From positions 124,001 through 188,000 of the forward strand of contig JAQGNY010000053.1 of assembly GCA_028293825.1 (NCBI GenBank): a stretch of 64,000 nt of DNA, read 5' to 3'. A program made the translations under genes and the position numbers. Position 1 is the first letter of the stretch; every line of letters begins with the position of its first letter. Shown piece by piece: positions 26,698 to 40,130 of this stretch. A model generated the notes under the pieces. It worked only from the letters and a program-made list of their open reading frames with translations. It ran no database searches and was not told where the DNA came from. Origin of the DNA: Verrucomicrobiaceae bacterium (GTDB lineage Bacteria; Pseudomonadota; Gammaproteobacteria; Pseudomonadales; CAMLJR01).

Positions 26698-28530
26698 TTA
26701 CTCCACCGTCACCGACTTCGCCAAATTCCTCGGCTGATCCACATCAGTACCTTTCAACACCGCAACGTGATACGACAATAACTGCAGCGGAATCGTATAA
26801 ATAATCGGTGCGATTACATCGGCAACGTGCGGCACGCTGATAACGCGAATGCCACTTTCGTTTTTGAAGCCGGAATCTTTATCGGCGAATACATATAACT
26901 CGCCGCCGCGCGCCTGCACTTCTTGTAGATTCGATTTCAGTTTTTCGAGCAGTTCGTCATTCGGTGCTACGGCGACGACGGGCATGTCGCTATCGACCAA
27001 TGCGAGCGGGCCGTGTTTGAGTTCGCCGGCGGCGTACGATTCCGCGTGGATGTAGGAGATTTCTTTTAATTTCAGCGCGCCTTCCATCGCCACCGGCCAC
27101 ATGATGCCGCGACCTAAAAATAAGGCGTGGTGTTTTTCGACAAACGATTCGGCGACGGTTTCGATTTCGGCATTCAACTCGAGCGCGGCTTCGAGCAGTT
27201 CCGGCAATTGATGCAGTGCGCGCACGATATTTTCTTCATCGTGTGCGGACAAACCGTTGCGGCGACCGAGTGCGACAGCGAGCAATAACAACCCAACCAA
27301 TTGCGTGCTGAATGCTTTGGTGGAGGCGACGCCGATTTCGCGACCGGCTTGCGTCATCAATACCAAATCGGATTCGCGCACCAGTGACGATTGCGCGACG
27401 TTGCAAAGGGCGAGCGTGGAATTAAAACCCGACGATTTGGCGAGGCGCAATGCGGCAAGTGTGTCCGCCGTTTCGCCCGATTGCGAAATAGTGACGAATA
27501 AGGTGTTGGGGCTGACGACGAATTTGCGATAGCGAAATTCGCTGGCGATTTCGACATGGCACGGCACGCCGGCGAGACTTTCGATCCAGTATTTTGCAAC
27601 GAGGCCGGAGTGATAGCTGGTGCCGCATGCGACGATTTGTACGGCCTTGGTGCTGTCGAGAATATCTTTGGCGGCGGCGCCGAAAGCGGCTTCGAGAACC
27701 GAGGTTGAACTGATGCGGCCTTGCAAAGTATTGGCGACCACTTTCGGTTGTTCGAAAATTTCTTTCAGCATGAAATGACGGAACACGCCTTTTTCGGCGG
27801 TATCGAGCACGTCGTTAATTTTTTCGATGGTGCGTGTTTGTTCTTTGCCGTTTACGTCCCAAATTTTGTAGGTGTCGGGCGTGATTTCGGCGATGTCGCC
27901 TTCATCCAAATAAATAAAGCGATCGGTCACTTGGCGCAGTGCGAGTTGATCGGAAGCGAGAAAGTTTTCGCCAATACCTAAACCGATAACTAATGGACTG
28001 CCGCTGCGCGCGCACACGATGCGATGCGGATCGTCGGCGTGAATTGCGGCGACACCGTACGCGCCATGCAATTGTGGCACGGCGGCTTTTAATGCATCGA
28101 GTAATGATTTGCCGTCGCGCATTTCGTAATGCACGAGATGCACGATGGTTTCGGTATCGGTTTGCGATTTGAATTCGTAACCGAGACCTTTTAAACGCTC
28201 GCGCAATTCTTCGTGATTTTCGATGATGCCGTTATGCACCAGCGCAATGGTGTTGTTGGAAATATGCGGATGCGCATTCGCTTCGGTCGGTTTGCCGTGC
28301 GTGGCCCAACGCGTGTGCGAAATACCGGTGGTGCCGAACAGCGGCTCTTGTTCCTGCGCCTCGCCCAATACCGCAACTTTACCGACGCGTCGATAGCAAC
28401 CGATGTGATTATTTTTATCGATGATGGCGACGCCCGCCGAATCGTAACCGCGGTATTCGAGCCGGCGCAGACCTTCGATCAAAATGGCTGCCACTTCGCG
28501 ACGTGCAACTGCTCCAACGATGCCACACAT
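26698..28530 (-). CDS. glmS: Glutamine-fructose-6-phosphate aminotransferase GlmS
   Basis: Makes glucosamine-6-phosphate from fructose-6-phosphate and glutamine, the first step to UDP-GlcNAc for peptidoglycan and LPS. 610 aa. The N-terminal glutaminase domain starts with [11 protein letters not shown], where Cys2 is the nucleophile; two SIS sugar-isomerase domains follow ([35 protein letters not shown]), ending [15 protein letters not shown] as in all GlmS. Sits 48 bp after glmU on the same strand, an operon seen in many gammaproteobacteria. No riboswitch is evident. Confidence 0.97.
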   Translation of the reverse strand: MCGIVGAVARREVAAILIEGLRRLEYRGYDSAGVAIIDKNNHIGCYRRVGKVAVLGEAQEQEPLFGTTGISHTRWATHGKPTEANAHPHISNNTIALVHNGIIENHEELRERLKGLGYEFKSQTDTETIVHLVHYEMRDGKSLLDALKAAVPQLHGAYGVAAIHADDPHRIVCARSGSPLVIGLGIGENFLASDQLALRQVTDRFIYLDEGDIAEITPDTYKIWDVNGKEQTRTIEKINDVLDTAEKGVFRHFMLKEIFEQPKVVANTLQGRISSTSVLEAAFGAAAKDILDSTKAVQIVACGTSYHSGLVAKYWIESLAGVPCHVEIASEFRYRKFVVSPNTLFVTISQSGETADTLAALRLAKSSGFNSTLALCNVAQSSLVRESDLVLMTQAGREIGVASTKAFSTQLVGLLLLAVALGRRNGLSAHDEENIVRALHQLPELLEAALELNAEIETVAESFVEKHHALFLGRGIMWPVAMEGALKLKEISYIHAESYAAGELKHGPLALVDSDMPVVAVAPNDELLEKLKSNLQEVQARGGELYVFADKDSGFKNESGIRVISVPHVADVIAPIIYTIPLQLLSYHVAVLKGTDVDQPRNLAKSVTVE

Positions 28531-28578
28531 AAATTTGTTTCCTTCGCTATCGAATCTGATTTAGCTGCTTATTTGGAT

Positions 28579-29943
28579 TTAGGATTTTTTCGTGGGCCGT
28601 TTCCAGCCGTCGATATTGCGTTGTTTGCCGCGCGCGACGCCGAGCTGTTCTTCGCCGACATTGCCTGTGATAGTTGAGCCGGCGCCGACGGTGGCATTTT
28701 TGCCGATGGAAACCGGCGCCACGAGCGAACTGTTAGAGCCGATGAAAGCGCCATCGCCGATTACTGTTTTGAATTTATTTACGCCGTCGTAATTGCAGGT
28801 GATGGTGCCGGCGCCGATATTCGCGTTAACGCCGATGGTGCAATCGCCGACGTAGGTCAGATGATTTACTTTGCTGCCTGCGCCGATGTAGGTTTTTTTG
28901 GTTTCGACAAAATTGCCGACTTTGGCGTTGGCGGCTAATTCGGTGCCGGGACGCAAGCGCGCGAATGGGCCGATATGCGCTGCGACGCCGACGATGGCAT
29001 CGTCGATCAACGAGTGCGATTCGATATCGACGTTCGCAGCGATTTTTGCGTTTTTGATCACGCAGTTCGGGCCGATGCGCACGTTGTCGCCGAGTTCGAC
29101 ATTGCCTTCGAATACGCAGTTCACGTCGATGAAAATATCGCGGCCGGTAGTTAATGTTCCGCGCACATCGATGCGCGCGGGATCGGCAAGCGTAACGCCG
29201 TCGGTCATTAATTTTTCTGCAACGCTGCGTTGGAAATGACGTTCGAGCTCGCTCAGTTGCAGGCGATTATTAACGCCCTGCACTTCCCAATGCGATTGCG
29301 GTTGATGCGCGGCGACTTTGATGCCGTTGCTGACGGCAAGGCCGATGATGTCGGTGAGGTAGTACTCGCCCTGCGCGTTGTTCGCCGACAATTGTGGCAG
29401 CCATTGCTTCAGTAATTTTGCCGGTGCCGCGAGGATGCCGGTGTTCACTTCGCGAATTTTCAGTTGCTCGGCATTGGCGTCTTTCTGTTCGACGATGGCG
29501 ACGATGCTATTCGCATCATCGCGCAACATGCGGCCGTAGCCGGTTGGATCGGGTAGATCGACGGTGAGCACGGCGATTTGTTCTTCGTTGACCAGCGACA
29601 GCAGTTTTTGCAGCGTGTCGGTTTGTGCGAGCGGGACATCGCCGTATAACACCAGCACGATGCTGTCGTCATTTACCGCCGGTGTTGCCTGCGCGACGGC
29701 GTGGCCGGTGCCGAGTTGTTTTTCCTGCATGACCCAGCGCGTGGGCAATTGCTGTAATTGTTTTTGCACTTGTTCGGCGCCGTGGCCGATGACCGTGTGA
29801 ATTGCCGCGGCATTGAGCGCGCTGGCGGTATCGATCACATGGTGCACCAGCGGTTTGCCGGCGAGTGGGTGCAGTACTTTCGGCAACGCCGAGCGCATGC
29901 GGGTGCCCTGCCCGGCGGCGAGGATGACGACTTCAAGTTTCAC
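28579..29943 (-). CDS. glmU: Bifunctional UDP-GlcNAc pyrophosphorylase/acetyltransferase GlmU
   Basis: Acetylates GlcN-1-P and joins it to UTP to give UDP-GlcNAc. 454 aa. The N-terminal uridyltransferase begins VILAAGQGTRMRSALPKVLH; the C-terminal left-handed beta-helix shows hexapeptide repeats (for example NVRIGPNCVIKNAKI, GANIGAGTITCNYDG) and the acetyl-CoA site. Directly upstream of glmS, so the pathway steps are co-expressed; the atp operon ends upstream. Confidence 0.97.
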   Translation of the reverse strand: MKLEVVILAAGQGTRMRSALPKVLHPLAGKPLVHHVIDTASALNAAAIHTVIGHGAEQVQKQLQQLPTRWVMQEKQLGTGHAVAQATPAVNDDSIVLVLYGDVPLAQTDTLQKLLSLVNEEQIAVLTVDLPDPTGYGRMLRDDANSIVAIVEQKDANAEQLKIREVNTGILAAPAKLLKQWLPQLSANNAQGEYYLTDIIGLAVSNGIKVAAHQPQSHWEVQGVNNRLQLSELERHFQRSVAEKLMTDGVTLADPARIDVRGTLTTGRDIFIDVNCVFEGNVELGDNVRIGPNCVIKNAKIAANVDIESHSLIDDAIVGVAAHIGPFARLRPGTELAANAKVGNFVETKKTYIGAGSKVNHLTYVGDCTIGVNANIGAGTITCNYDGVNKFKTVIGDGAFIGSNSSLVAPVSIGKNATVGAGSTITGNVGEEQLGVARGKQRNIDGWKRPTKKS

Positions 29944-30107
29944 GGATCGATCCCTGTTAATTGGCGATGGTGGCCGGCAGCGAATATGCGAAGGGATTGT
30001 GCCGGCGCCGAGCTGGCGATACGGAGGTGGCGAATGAATAAGGCTAGTGGCACTTTTTCAGACCGTATCGCGACAAATTTCATTTGGACTGCAACTGTAG
30101 CCCAAAC

Positions 30108-30136
30108 AAAAAAGGGTAGCCATTAAGACTACCCTC
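30108..30136 (-). terminator. Rho-independent terminator after atpC
   Basis: On the minus strand GGGTAG / CTACCC arms with an 8-9 nt loop, followed by a run of six T. Ends the ATP synthase operon 55 bp after the atpC stop. Confidence 0.9.
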
Positions 30137-30189
30137 GTTTGTTGCTGATCTTGTTATTGGCGGCCGTTGCCGGCCGTTATTGGATGGAT

Positions 30190-30615
30190 TTATTTGCCCA
30201 TCTTTTTGCGGATTTGCTGGATCGTGCGCAGTTGTGCAACGGCAGCGGCGAGTTGCGCTGTAGCACGACCGTAATCGATATCACCCTGCGTATCGGACAA
30301 CGCTTCGCGCGCTACTTTTTGCGCTTCGAGTGCCGCCGCTTCGTCGAGATCGTTAGCACGCAAAGCAGTGTCGGCGAGGATCGTTACGATGCCGGGCTGT
30401 ACTTCGAGGAAGCCGCCCGACACGTAGAAGATTTGCTCGTCACCATTTTGCAGTTTGAGGCGCACCGGGCCGGGCTCGAGCGCAGTCAGCAAAGGCGCAT
30501 GACCGTATTCGATACCGAGATCACCCAGCGTGCCGTTTGCCACTACCATCTGCGCGAGGCCGGAGAAAATCGCCTCTTCTGCGCTGACAATATCGCAATG
30601 GATAGTCATAGCCAT
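30190..30615 (-). CDS. atpC: F1Fo ATP synthase subunit epsilon
   Basis: Rotor-shaft regulator of F1. 141 aa: a beta-sandwich ([32 protein letters not shown]) and a C-terminal helical hairpin ending QIRKKMGK that can inhibit ATP hydrolysis. Last gene of the operon. Confidence 0.97.
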   Translation of the reverse strand: MAMTIHCDIVSAEEAIFSGLAQMVVANGTLGDLGIEYGHAPLLTALEPGPVRLKLQNGDEQIFYVSGGFLEVQPGIVTILADTALRANDLDEAAALEAQKVAREALSDTQGDIDYGRATAQLAAAVAQLRTIQQIRKKMGK

Positions 30616-30650
30616 GTCTCGTATGCCCCGTTAGTCAGCGTCTTCAGCAA

Positions 30651-32961
<2,311 letters not shown>

Positions 32962-33063
32962 GAGGTTTCCTCAACCTTGTGTGTAAACACGAACACATGT
33001 GTAAACGAACAAAAACAGCGTTTGTACCGCGCCGACCTGAACACAGGTCGGCGCGGAAAGGTA

Positions 33064-34608
33064 TTACCAGGTTTGCGTTGCCTTGAACTTCTCGATCGTC
33101 GCCTTGAATTTGGCTTCGATGTCGCCGTTCCAGTCACCGGTCGCTACGATTTGTTTCATCAAATCGCCAACTTCGCTGTGCGCATACGCAATTACTGCCG
33201 CTTCGAAGTCGAGAATTTTATTGACCGCGATATCTTTCAAATAACCTTCGTTGGCTGCGTATAAGAGCAGGCCCATTTCGGCAATCGAACGCGGCGAATA
33301 TTGTTTCTGCTTCATCAGTTCGGTAACGCGCTGACCGTGTTCGAGCTGCGCTTTCGTCGCTTCATCCAGATCGGATGCGAACTGCGAGAACGCTGCCAGT
33401 TCGCGGTATTGCGCGAGTGCGGTACGAATACCGCCGGCGAGCTTCTTGATGATCTTGGTCTGAGCTGCACCACCAACGCGCGATACCGAAATACCGGCGT
33501 TCATGGCCGGGCGTACGCCGGCGTTGAACAAGCTGGATTCCAGGACGATCTGGCCGTCGGTGATCGAGATAACGTTAGTCGGTACGAACGCGGAAACGTC
33601 GCCGGCCTGGGTCTCGATCATCGGCAACGCGGTCAACGAACCGGTTTTGCCTTTCACTTCACCGTTGGTGAACTTCTCAACATATTCTTCGGATACACGT
33701 GCAGCGCGCTCGAGCAGACGCGAGTGGAGATAAAACACGTCGCCGGGATACGCTTCGCGTCCGGGCGGACGGCGCAGCAGCAGCGAAATTTGACGGTATG
33801 CCCACGCTTGCTTGGTCAAATCGTCATAAATGATCAGCGCGTCTTGACCGCGATCGCGGTAGTACTCGCCCATCGTGCAACCGGCGAAAGCCGCCAGATA
33901 TTGCATCGAGGCCGGATCGGATGCAGTCGCCGCAACAACAACGGTGTGAGCCATTGCGCCGTGTTCTTCGAGCTTGCGTACTACGGCTGCAATCGACGAC
34001 GCTTTCTGGCCGATCGCCACATAGATACATTTAATGCCGGAGTTTTTCTGGTTGATGATCGCATCGACCGCGACAGCGGTTTTACCGATCTGACGGTCGC
34101 CGATGATCAGCTCGCGTTGACCGCGACCGATCGGTACCATCGCGTCGATCGCTTTCAAACCGATTTGTACCGGTTGATCAACCGACTTACGCCAGATTAC
34201 GCCCGGTGCCACTTTTTCGATCGGATCGGTCAGCTTGTTGTTAAGCGGACCTTTACCATCGATCGGCGTGCCGAGCGCGTCGACCACGCGGCCTTCGAGT
34301 TCTGGGCCAATCGGCACTTCGAGAATACGGGTGGTGCATTTGCACTTCTGACCTTCGGCGATGCCGAGATAGTCGCCGAGTACAACGGCGCCGACCGAAT
34401 CGCGCTCGAGGTTCAGCGCCATACCGTAACGGCCGCCTTCGAATTCGATCATTTCACCATACATGACGTCGGTGAGGCCGTGAATGCGCACGATACCGTC
34501 GGAAACGGAGACGACAGTACCTTCGTTGCGCGCCTGCGAAGACACATCGAGCTGGTCGATGCGCTGCTTGATGATTTCACTAATCTCGGATGGATTCAGC
34601 TGTTGCAT
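33064..34608 (-). CDS. atpA: F1Fo ATP synthase subunit alpha
   Basis: Non-catalytic nucleotide-binding subunit of F1, 514 aa. P-loop [30 protein letters not shown], and the alpha signature [17 protein letters not shown]. The N-terminal [17 protein letters not shown] is usual. Separated by 24 bp from atpH. Confidence 0.98.
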   Translation of the reverse strand: MQQLNPSEISEIIKQRIDQLDVSSQARNEGTVVSVSDGIVRIHGLTDVMYGEMIEFEGGRYGMALNLERDSVGAVVLGDYLGIAEGQKCKCTTRILEVPIGPELEGRVVDALGTPIDGKGPLNNKLTDPIEKVAPGVIWRKSVDQPVQIGLKAIDAMVPIGRGQRELIIGDRQIGKTAVAVDAIINQKNSGIKCIYVAIGQKASSIAAVVRKLEEHGAMAHTVVVAATASDPASMQYLAAFAGCTMGEYYRDRGQDALIIYDDLTKQAWAYRQISLLLRRPPGREAYPGDVFYLHSRLLERAARVSEEYVEKFTNGEVKGKTGSLTALPMIETQAGDVSAFVPTNVISITDGQIVLESSLFNAGVRPAMNAGISVSRVGGAAQTKIIKKLAGGIRTALAQYRELAAFSQFASDLDEATKAQLEHGQRVTELMKQKQYSPRSIAEMGLLLYAANEGYLKDIAVNKILDFEAAVIAYAHSEVGDLMKQIVATGDWNGDIEAKFKATIEKFKATQTW

Positions 34609-34632
34609 GTCAATTCCTCAATCCTGTCTATG

Positions 34633-35169
34633 TCAGGAGTTCATGGCCTTGGCGAGCTTTTCCAGGCGACCGCGCACGGAGCCGTCGATAACGACGTCAC
34701 CAGAGCGCACCAAAACACCGCCAAGCAGGCTCTTATCCACAACCGTTTTAATCGTGACTTCACGCTGCAATTTGCCGCGCAGAGCCTGCGCCAATCGGTT
34801 CGATACCGCATCGCTAAGCGGAAACGCCGAAGCGATTTCCACGTCGACGCTGTTCTCGCGATTGGCTTTTAATTGTTCGAAGAGCTCGGTGATTTGCGGC
34901 AGTAACAGCAGCCGCTTATTGGCCGCTAAGGCGCGAATGAAGTTGCCGACATGAGCCGACAATTCACTACCGCATAGTGCGATCAATGTGCTGGCCTGCT
35001 GCTCCGCCGTCAACGATGGCGATGAAATCACCAGCCGCACCTTGGCGGTACCGGCTACAGCGGCGGCGAGAGCCAACTGCTGCGACCAGGCGCCGAGCGC
35101 ATTGAGCTCGTCGGCATAGTTGAACGCCGCGTTGGCGTATGGTCGTGCGAGAGTAACCCACTCAGCCAT
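34633..35169 (-). CDS. atpH: F1Fo ATP synthase subunit delta
   Basis: Connects F1 to the peripheral stalk b subunits, 178 aa. Typical start VTLARPYANAAFNYA and C-terminal KTVVDKSLLGGVLVRSGD. Confidence 0.96.
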   Translation of the reverse strand: MAEWVTLARPYANAAFNYADELNALGAWSQQLALAAAVAGTAKVRLVISSPSLTAEQQASTLIALCGSELSAHVGNFIRALAANKRLLLLPQITELFEQLKANRENSVDVEIASAFPLSDAVSNRLAQALRGKLQREVTIKTVVDKSLLGGVLVRSGDVVIDGSVRGRLEKLAKAMNS

Positions 35170-35181
35170 GGCTCACCCCAC

Positions 35182-35652
35182 TCACAGACCGGCGGCCAGT
35201 TTTTCGACCAGCGCTTGGTGCGCGCTTTCGTCGATCGAAGCTTCGAGCACTTTGGTTGCGCCTGCCAACACCAACGCGCCAACCTGTTTGCGCAATGCTT
35301 CTTTGGCGCGGTTAGCTTCCAGCGCGACTTCCGCTTCAGCTGCAACCTTGATGCGACCCGCTTCTTCGCGAGCACGCTCTTTGGCTTCTTCGACGATCTG
35401 ATTGGCGCGCTTGTTGGCGCCATCGATGATGCCGGCAGCTTCTTCTTTGGCCAACCGCAATTGTTGAGCGGCTTTGTCCTGCGCCAGCTCGAGATCGCGG
35501 CTGGCGCGATCTGCGGCTTCCAGGCCGTCAGCGATCTTTTTCTCGCGCACAGTCATCGCGTTCCTGATGAACTTCCACACAAACGCGTGGCAGAACCACC
35601 AGAAGAACATAAACGTGATGATCTGGGCGAAGAGGGTGAGATTGATATTCAC
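35182..35652 (-). CDS. atpF: F1Fo ATP synthase subunit b
   Basis: Peripheral stalk, 156 aa: one membrane helix at the N-terminus (LTLFAQIITFMFFWWFCHAF) and a long charged coiled coil rich in Ala, Glu and Lys. Confidence 0.97.
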   Translation of the reverse strand: MNINLTLFAQIITFMFFWWFCHAFVWKFIRNAMTVREKKIADGLEAADRASRDLELAQDKAAQQLRLAKEEAAGIIDGANKRANQIVEEAKERAREEAGRIKVAAEAEVALEANRAKEALRKQVGALVLAGATKVLEASIDESAHQALVEKLAAGL

Positions 35653-35706
35653 GCCGTTACCTCTGTTCCAGGAAAGAGTTTGCCGTAAGCGATTTCAACT
35701 GAGGCG

Positions 35707-35967
<261 letters not shown>

Positions 35968-36005
35968 TCAAGTGATGTGGAAATAAAATCGTTACTTATG
36001 AAAAT

Positions 36006-36992
<987 letters not shown>

Positions 36993-37011
36993 TTATTGCC
37001 GCACGCATCCG

Positions 37012-37416
37012 CTAAAAAAATGAACTTACGCGCGCCGCTAAAATCTGATGTACGAACATTGCAACAATGTATGCCGACCACAACGCGATTAAATTAATCG
37101 GTTTCACCAGCGTAAATATCAGTGCAAAAGCCACCGCCGTCAGCACAAACTTGGTCGTTTCGCCTCGGTAAAAAGCCCGGGCAATACGGTATGTCGCTTG
37201 GGCGCCGCGAAAGCGGAAGGCCTGACGCGCAAAGAAACCAGTTGGTGCAATAAAGGTGAGGCCGCCTAGCAACACGGAATACGCAGTAACGGTATTCGCC
37301 CAGAGTGTACAGAGACTAACGACTATCAGAAGCGCGATCTGTGTCGCGTACAGTTTGCCCAACGCCGGACTTTTGATAGTAGCGCTAGCTCGCCGAAGTT
37401 CCGGCTGCTGTGCCAT
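37012..37416 (-). CDS. atpI: ATP synthase protein I
   Basis: 134 aa, four hydrophobic helices; chaperone-like factor for assembly of the c-ring. First gene of the operon. ATG at 37416 (MAQQPELRR) follows AGAGG at 9 bp; the open frame to 37590 crosses the promoter and is unused. Confidence 0.88.
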   Translation of the reverse strand: MAQQPELRRASATIKSPALGKLYATQIALLIVVSLCTLWANTVTAYSVLLGGLTFIAPTGFFARQAFRFRGAQATYRIARAFYRGETTKFVLTAVAFALIFTLVKPINLIALWSAYIVAMFVHQILAARVSSFF

Positions 37417-37497
37417 ATGCAAAGACCTCTGGTGGGATTCTGCGAAGTCAGCCTCGTTGCTGTCGTTCACTCTCGTCGATGATGCAAAGCGGGCGCG

Positions 37498-37526
37498 ATT
37501 ATAGGGGCAATGATTAGGCGGTTCAA
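37498..37526 (-). promoter_or_regulatory. Sigma-70 promoter of the atp operon
   Basis: On the minus strand TTGAAC, 17-bp spacer, TATAAT (perfect -10), about 80 bp before the atpI start. Confidence 0.8.
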
Positions 37527-37603
37527 CCGCTTTGTCGCTCACGCAATGCGCAATTTTTGCGTCCGCGTTTTCGCGATTTATGACGACCACTGCATATTGT
37601 GTT

Positions 37604-37638
37604 GGTTATTACAGGCGCCACAAAATGCAGTAATAACC
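37604..37638. repeat. Inverted repeat in the parB-atpI spacer
   Basis: GGTTATTAC / GTAATAACC, perfect 9-bp arms, 17-nt loop, just after the parB stop. No T run on either strand, so it is either a weak terminator or a protein-binding site. Confidence 0.5.
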
Positions 37639-37647
37639 TTATTCTAA

Positions 37648-38541
37648 TTATCGAATATGGGCCAATATTCCATCGAGTTCATCGAGACTATTGTAGGTCA
37701 GCACTAACTTACCTTTGCCTTTCACGGTGTGTTGAATCTGCACCGGCGCGCCGATTTTTTCCGCGAGCGATTCTTCTAAACGCTTGATGTCGGCGTCGGC
37801 GCCAATTGGCTTGCTGACGTTTTGCGGTTTGGCTTCCAACAGCGTTCGCACCAACGATTCGGTTTGCCGCACCGACAATCCTTTTCCTACCACCGTGTGT
37901 GCAGTGCTTGCCTGCAATTCAGGCGATAGACTCAGCAGCGCACGCGCATGGCCCATTTCGATATCGCCGTGTTCCAATAAACGCTGCACGTCTTCGCGCA
38001 ACGCCATCAGGCGCAATAAATTGGTGACGGTAGCGCGTGACTTGCCGACGGCATCAGCAATTTGTTGATGCGTTAATGAAAACTCTTGCTGCAACCGCGA
38101 TAGTGCCAGCGCTTCTTCCATCGGGTTTAAATCTTCGCGCTGAATATTTTCGATCAGCGCCATCGCAATCGCAGCTTCGTCCGGCACTTCGCGAATCAAT
38201 ACCGGTACTTTATCGAGACCAGCCAACTGGCAAGCGCGCCAGCGTCGTTCGCCGGCGATGATTTCGTATTTATCCGGCCCGATCGGACGTACCACGATCG
38301 GTTGCATTACACCCTGCGCGCGAATCGAATTGGCCAGCTCTTCCAACGCTTCTTGATTCATATCGCGGCGCGGCTGATATTTTCCGCGCTGAATAAATTC
38401 GACCGGAATCTGTTTCAGCTGGCCGTCGAGTGGCGCTTCGTTTTCACCATCCGCGACAGCATTGTCCGCTGCAATTTGCTTGGCCGCGTTGTGGCTTCCC
38501 AACAGCGCGTCGAGTCCGCGTCCGAGTCCGCGTTTTTTCAT
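37648..38541 (-). CDS. parB: Chromosome partitioning protein ParB (Spo0J)
   Basis: Centromere-binding CTPase, 297 aa. Start KKRGLGRGLDALLGS is typical; the CTP/ParB motif is EIIAGERRWRACQLAG, and the helix-turn-helix TQQQ-type region is SLTHQQIADAVGKSRATVTN. Binds the parS sites found in recF (54805 and 55441), spreads and loads SMC. Lies 56 bp after parA. Confidence 0.97.
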   Translation of the reverse strand: MKKRGLGRGLDALLGSHNAAKQIAADNAVADGENEAPLDGQLKQIPVEFIQRGKYQPRRDMNQEALEELANSIRAQGVMQPIVVRPIGPDKYEIIAGERRWRACQLAGLDKVPVLIREVPDEAAIAMALIENIQREDLNPMEEALALSRLQQEFSLTHQQIADAVGKSRATVTNLLRLMALREDVQRLLEHGDIEMGHARALLSLSPELQASTAHTVVGKGLSVRQTESLVRTLLEAKPQNVSKPIGADADIKRLEESLAEKIGAPVQIQHTVKGKGKLVLTYNSLDELDGILAHIR

Positions 38542-38597
38542 AATGTGTTGTCCGTACTCATACCGGCTGAGTTGCCAGAGAAAATTGGTGCAAATTT

Positions 38598-39386
38598 TTA
38601 AGCGGTAGGCAGCGCGTTGACCGCATCGCTGCGGCGCAACATTTCACCGGCTAACGCCAGATAAGCCAATGCGCCTTTCGATTGTTTATCGTAACTGAGA
38701 GCTGACATCCCAAAGCTCGGCGCTTCCGCTAGGCGCACATTGCGCGGAATCACCGTGCGGTAAACACGATCGCCGAAATGCGCGGCCAATTGCGCGGATA
38801 CATCGTTGGTTAAACTATTGCGCGGGTCGTACATCGTGCGCAGCAAACCTTCGATTTGCAGATTCGGATTCAACACCTGCTGCACCCGTTGAATGGTATC
38901 GAGCAGCGCGGTTAAACCTTCAAGCGCGTAATACTCGCATTGCATCGGAATTAACACGCCGTCGGCTGCGGCCAACGCATTTACCGTCAGCATGTTCAAC
39001 GACGGCGGGCAATCGATAATGATGTAATCGTATTCGACGCGCTCGATGGCCAGCGCGTCGCGCAGCCGAAATTCTTTTTCCGAGCCGTTCAACAATTCAA
39101 CTTCAGCAGCGGTGAGATCGCCGTTGGCCGGCAAAATATCGTAGCCGGCACTCGGTGCTTTTTGTGCGACCGCAGCGACTGGCACACGATGCACCAGCAC
39201 GTCGTACACGCTGGAAGACACGGCATTTTTGTCGATGCCGGAACCCATCGTCGCATTGCCTTGCGGATCGATATCGATCAACAGCACTTTTTTGCGAGTG
39301 GCGACTAGCGACGCGGCGAGATTGACGCACGTCGTCGTTTTGCCGACGCCGCCTTTCTGATTGGTCACCGCTAAAATTTTACCCAC
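38598..39386 (-). CDS. parA: Chromosome partitioning ATPase ParA (Soj)
   Basis: Deviant-Walker ATPase that moves ParB-parS complexes, 262 aa. KGGVGKTTTCVNL is the deviant P-loop; DCPPSLNMLTVNALAAAD is the switch II region. GTG at 39386 (V-GKILAVTNQ) follows GGGGA and matches the family start; the ATG at 39398 has a poor ribosome site. Same operon as rsmG and mnmG upstream and parB downstream. Confidence 0.96.
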   Translation of the reverse strand: MGKILAVTNQKGGVGKTTTCVNLAASLVATRKKVLLIDIDPQGNATMGSGIDKNAVSSSVYDVLVHRVPVAAVAQKAPSAGYDILPANGDLTAAEVELLNGSEKEFRLRDALAIERVEYDYIIIDCPPSLNMLTVNALAAADGVLIPMQCEYYALEGLTALLDTIQRVQQVLNPNLQIEGLLRTMYDPRNSLTNDVSAQLAAHFGDRVYRTVIPRNVRLAEAPSFGMSALSYDKQSKGALAYLALAGEMLRRSDAVNALPTA

Positions 39387-39479
39387 AGCCGTCCCCATCG
39401 CCAAAATGAAAAGTCCACGCAGTTTTTCGTGCACAGCTTTTTCTGCATTCAAAATTCGCGGCCGCGAATTTTGACGTAA

Positions 39480-40130
39480 TTATTGTTGTGGCCGAATCTC
39501 GATCAGATGCCGTTGGCCGACTACACCCGGCACATTCAGCGCGTGGCAGGCGTCGACTCTATAGTGCGCCGGCAAGGCCTGCAATTCGTCGTCCGGAAGT
39601 GTGCCTTTAAGTGCGAGCAACACGCCATCGGTATCCAGCAGATGCGCGCAACCATCCGCCATATCGTGCAGCGATGCAAACGCGCGCGATAGCACCGCAG
39701 CGTATTTTTGTTGCGGCTGCAGCGTTTCAACCCGGCCCTGAATAGCGCGGACGTTACTAAGTTGCAGCTCGGCAATTGCTTGCGTGACGAATCGAATTTT
39801 TTTGCCGTTGCTATCGATCAGATCGAATTGTTTATCGGGAAACGCAATCGCCAACGGAATTCCCGGCAAACCGGCGCCGGTGCCGACATCGGCAAAACGC
39901 TCGCCGCGAATAAACGGCACTATCGCCAAACTGTCGAGGAAATGGCGCGCAATCATTTCGGCCGGATCGCGCACCGCAGTCAGGTTGTACGCGCGGTTCC
40001 ATTTTTGTAGCAGCGCCAAATATTGCAGCAGTTGTTCGACAGCGGACGACGGCAGCGTTAATTGCAACGCGTCGATACCGCTCTGTAATTGTTCGCGATA
40101 TGACACGTCAGTGGTGGCCGTGGAATTCAA
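39480..40130 (-). CDS. rsmG: 16S rRNA (guanine527-N7)-methyltransferase RsmG
   Basis: SAM-dependent methylation of G527 in 16S rRNA, 216 aa. [17 protein letters not shown] binds [13 protein letters not shown] and [10 protein letters not shown] are family motifs. Its start overlaps mnmG by 4 bp (translationally coupled). Confidence 0.97.
   Translation of the reverse strand: MNSTATTDVSYREQLQSGIDALQLTLPSSAVEQLLQYLALLQKWNRAYNLTAVRDPAEMIARHFLDSLAIVPFIRGERFADVGTGAGLPGIPLAIAFPDKQFDLIDSNGKKIRFVTQAIAELQLSNVRAIQGRVETLQPQQKYAAVLSRAFASLHDMADGCAHLLDTDGVLLALKGTLPDDELQALPAHYRVDACHALNVPGVVGQRHLIEIRPQQ

Noticed and set aside
29944-30107. Possible riboswitch or attenuator near glmU
   Set aside because: No conserved structure seen; glmS lacks the ribozyme type found in Firmicutes.
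33301-34872. 523-codon plus-strand open frame opposite atpA
   Set aside because: Mirror of the highly conserved atpA and atpH coding strands; no recognisable domain.
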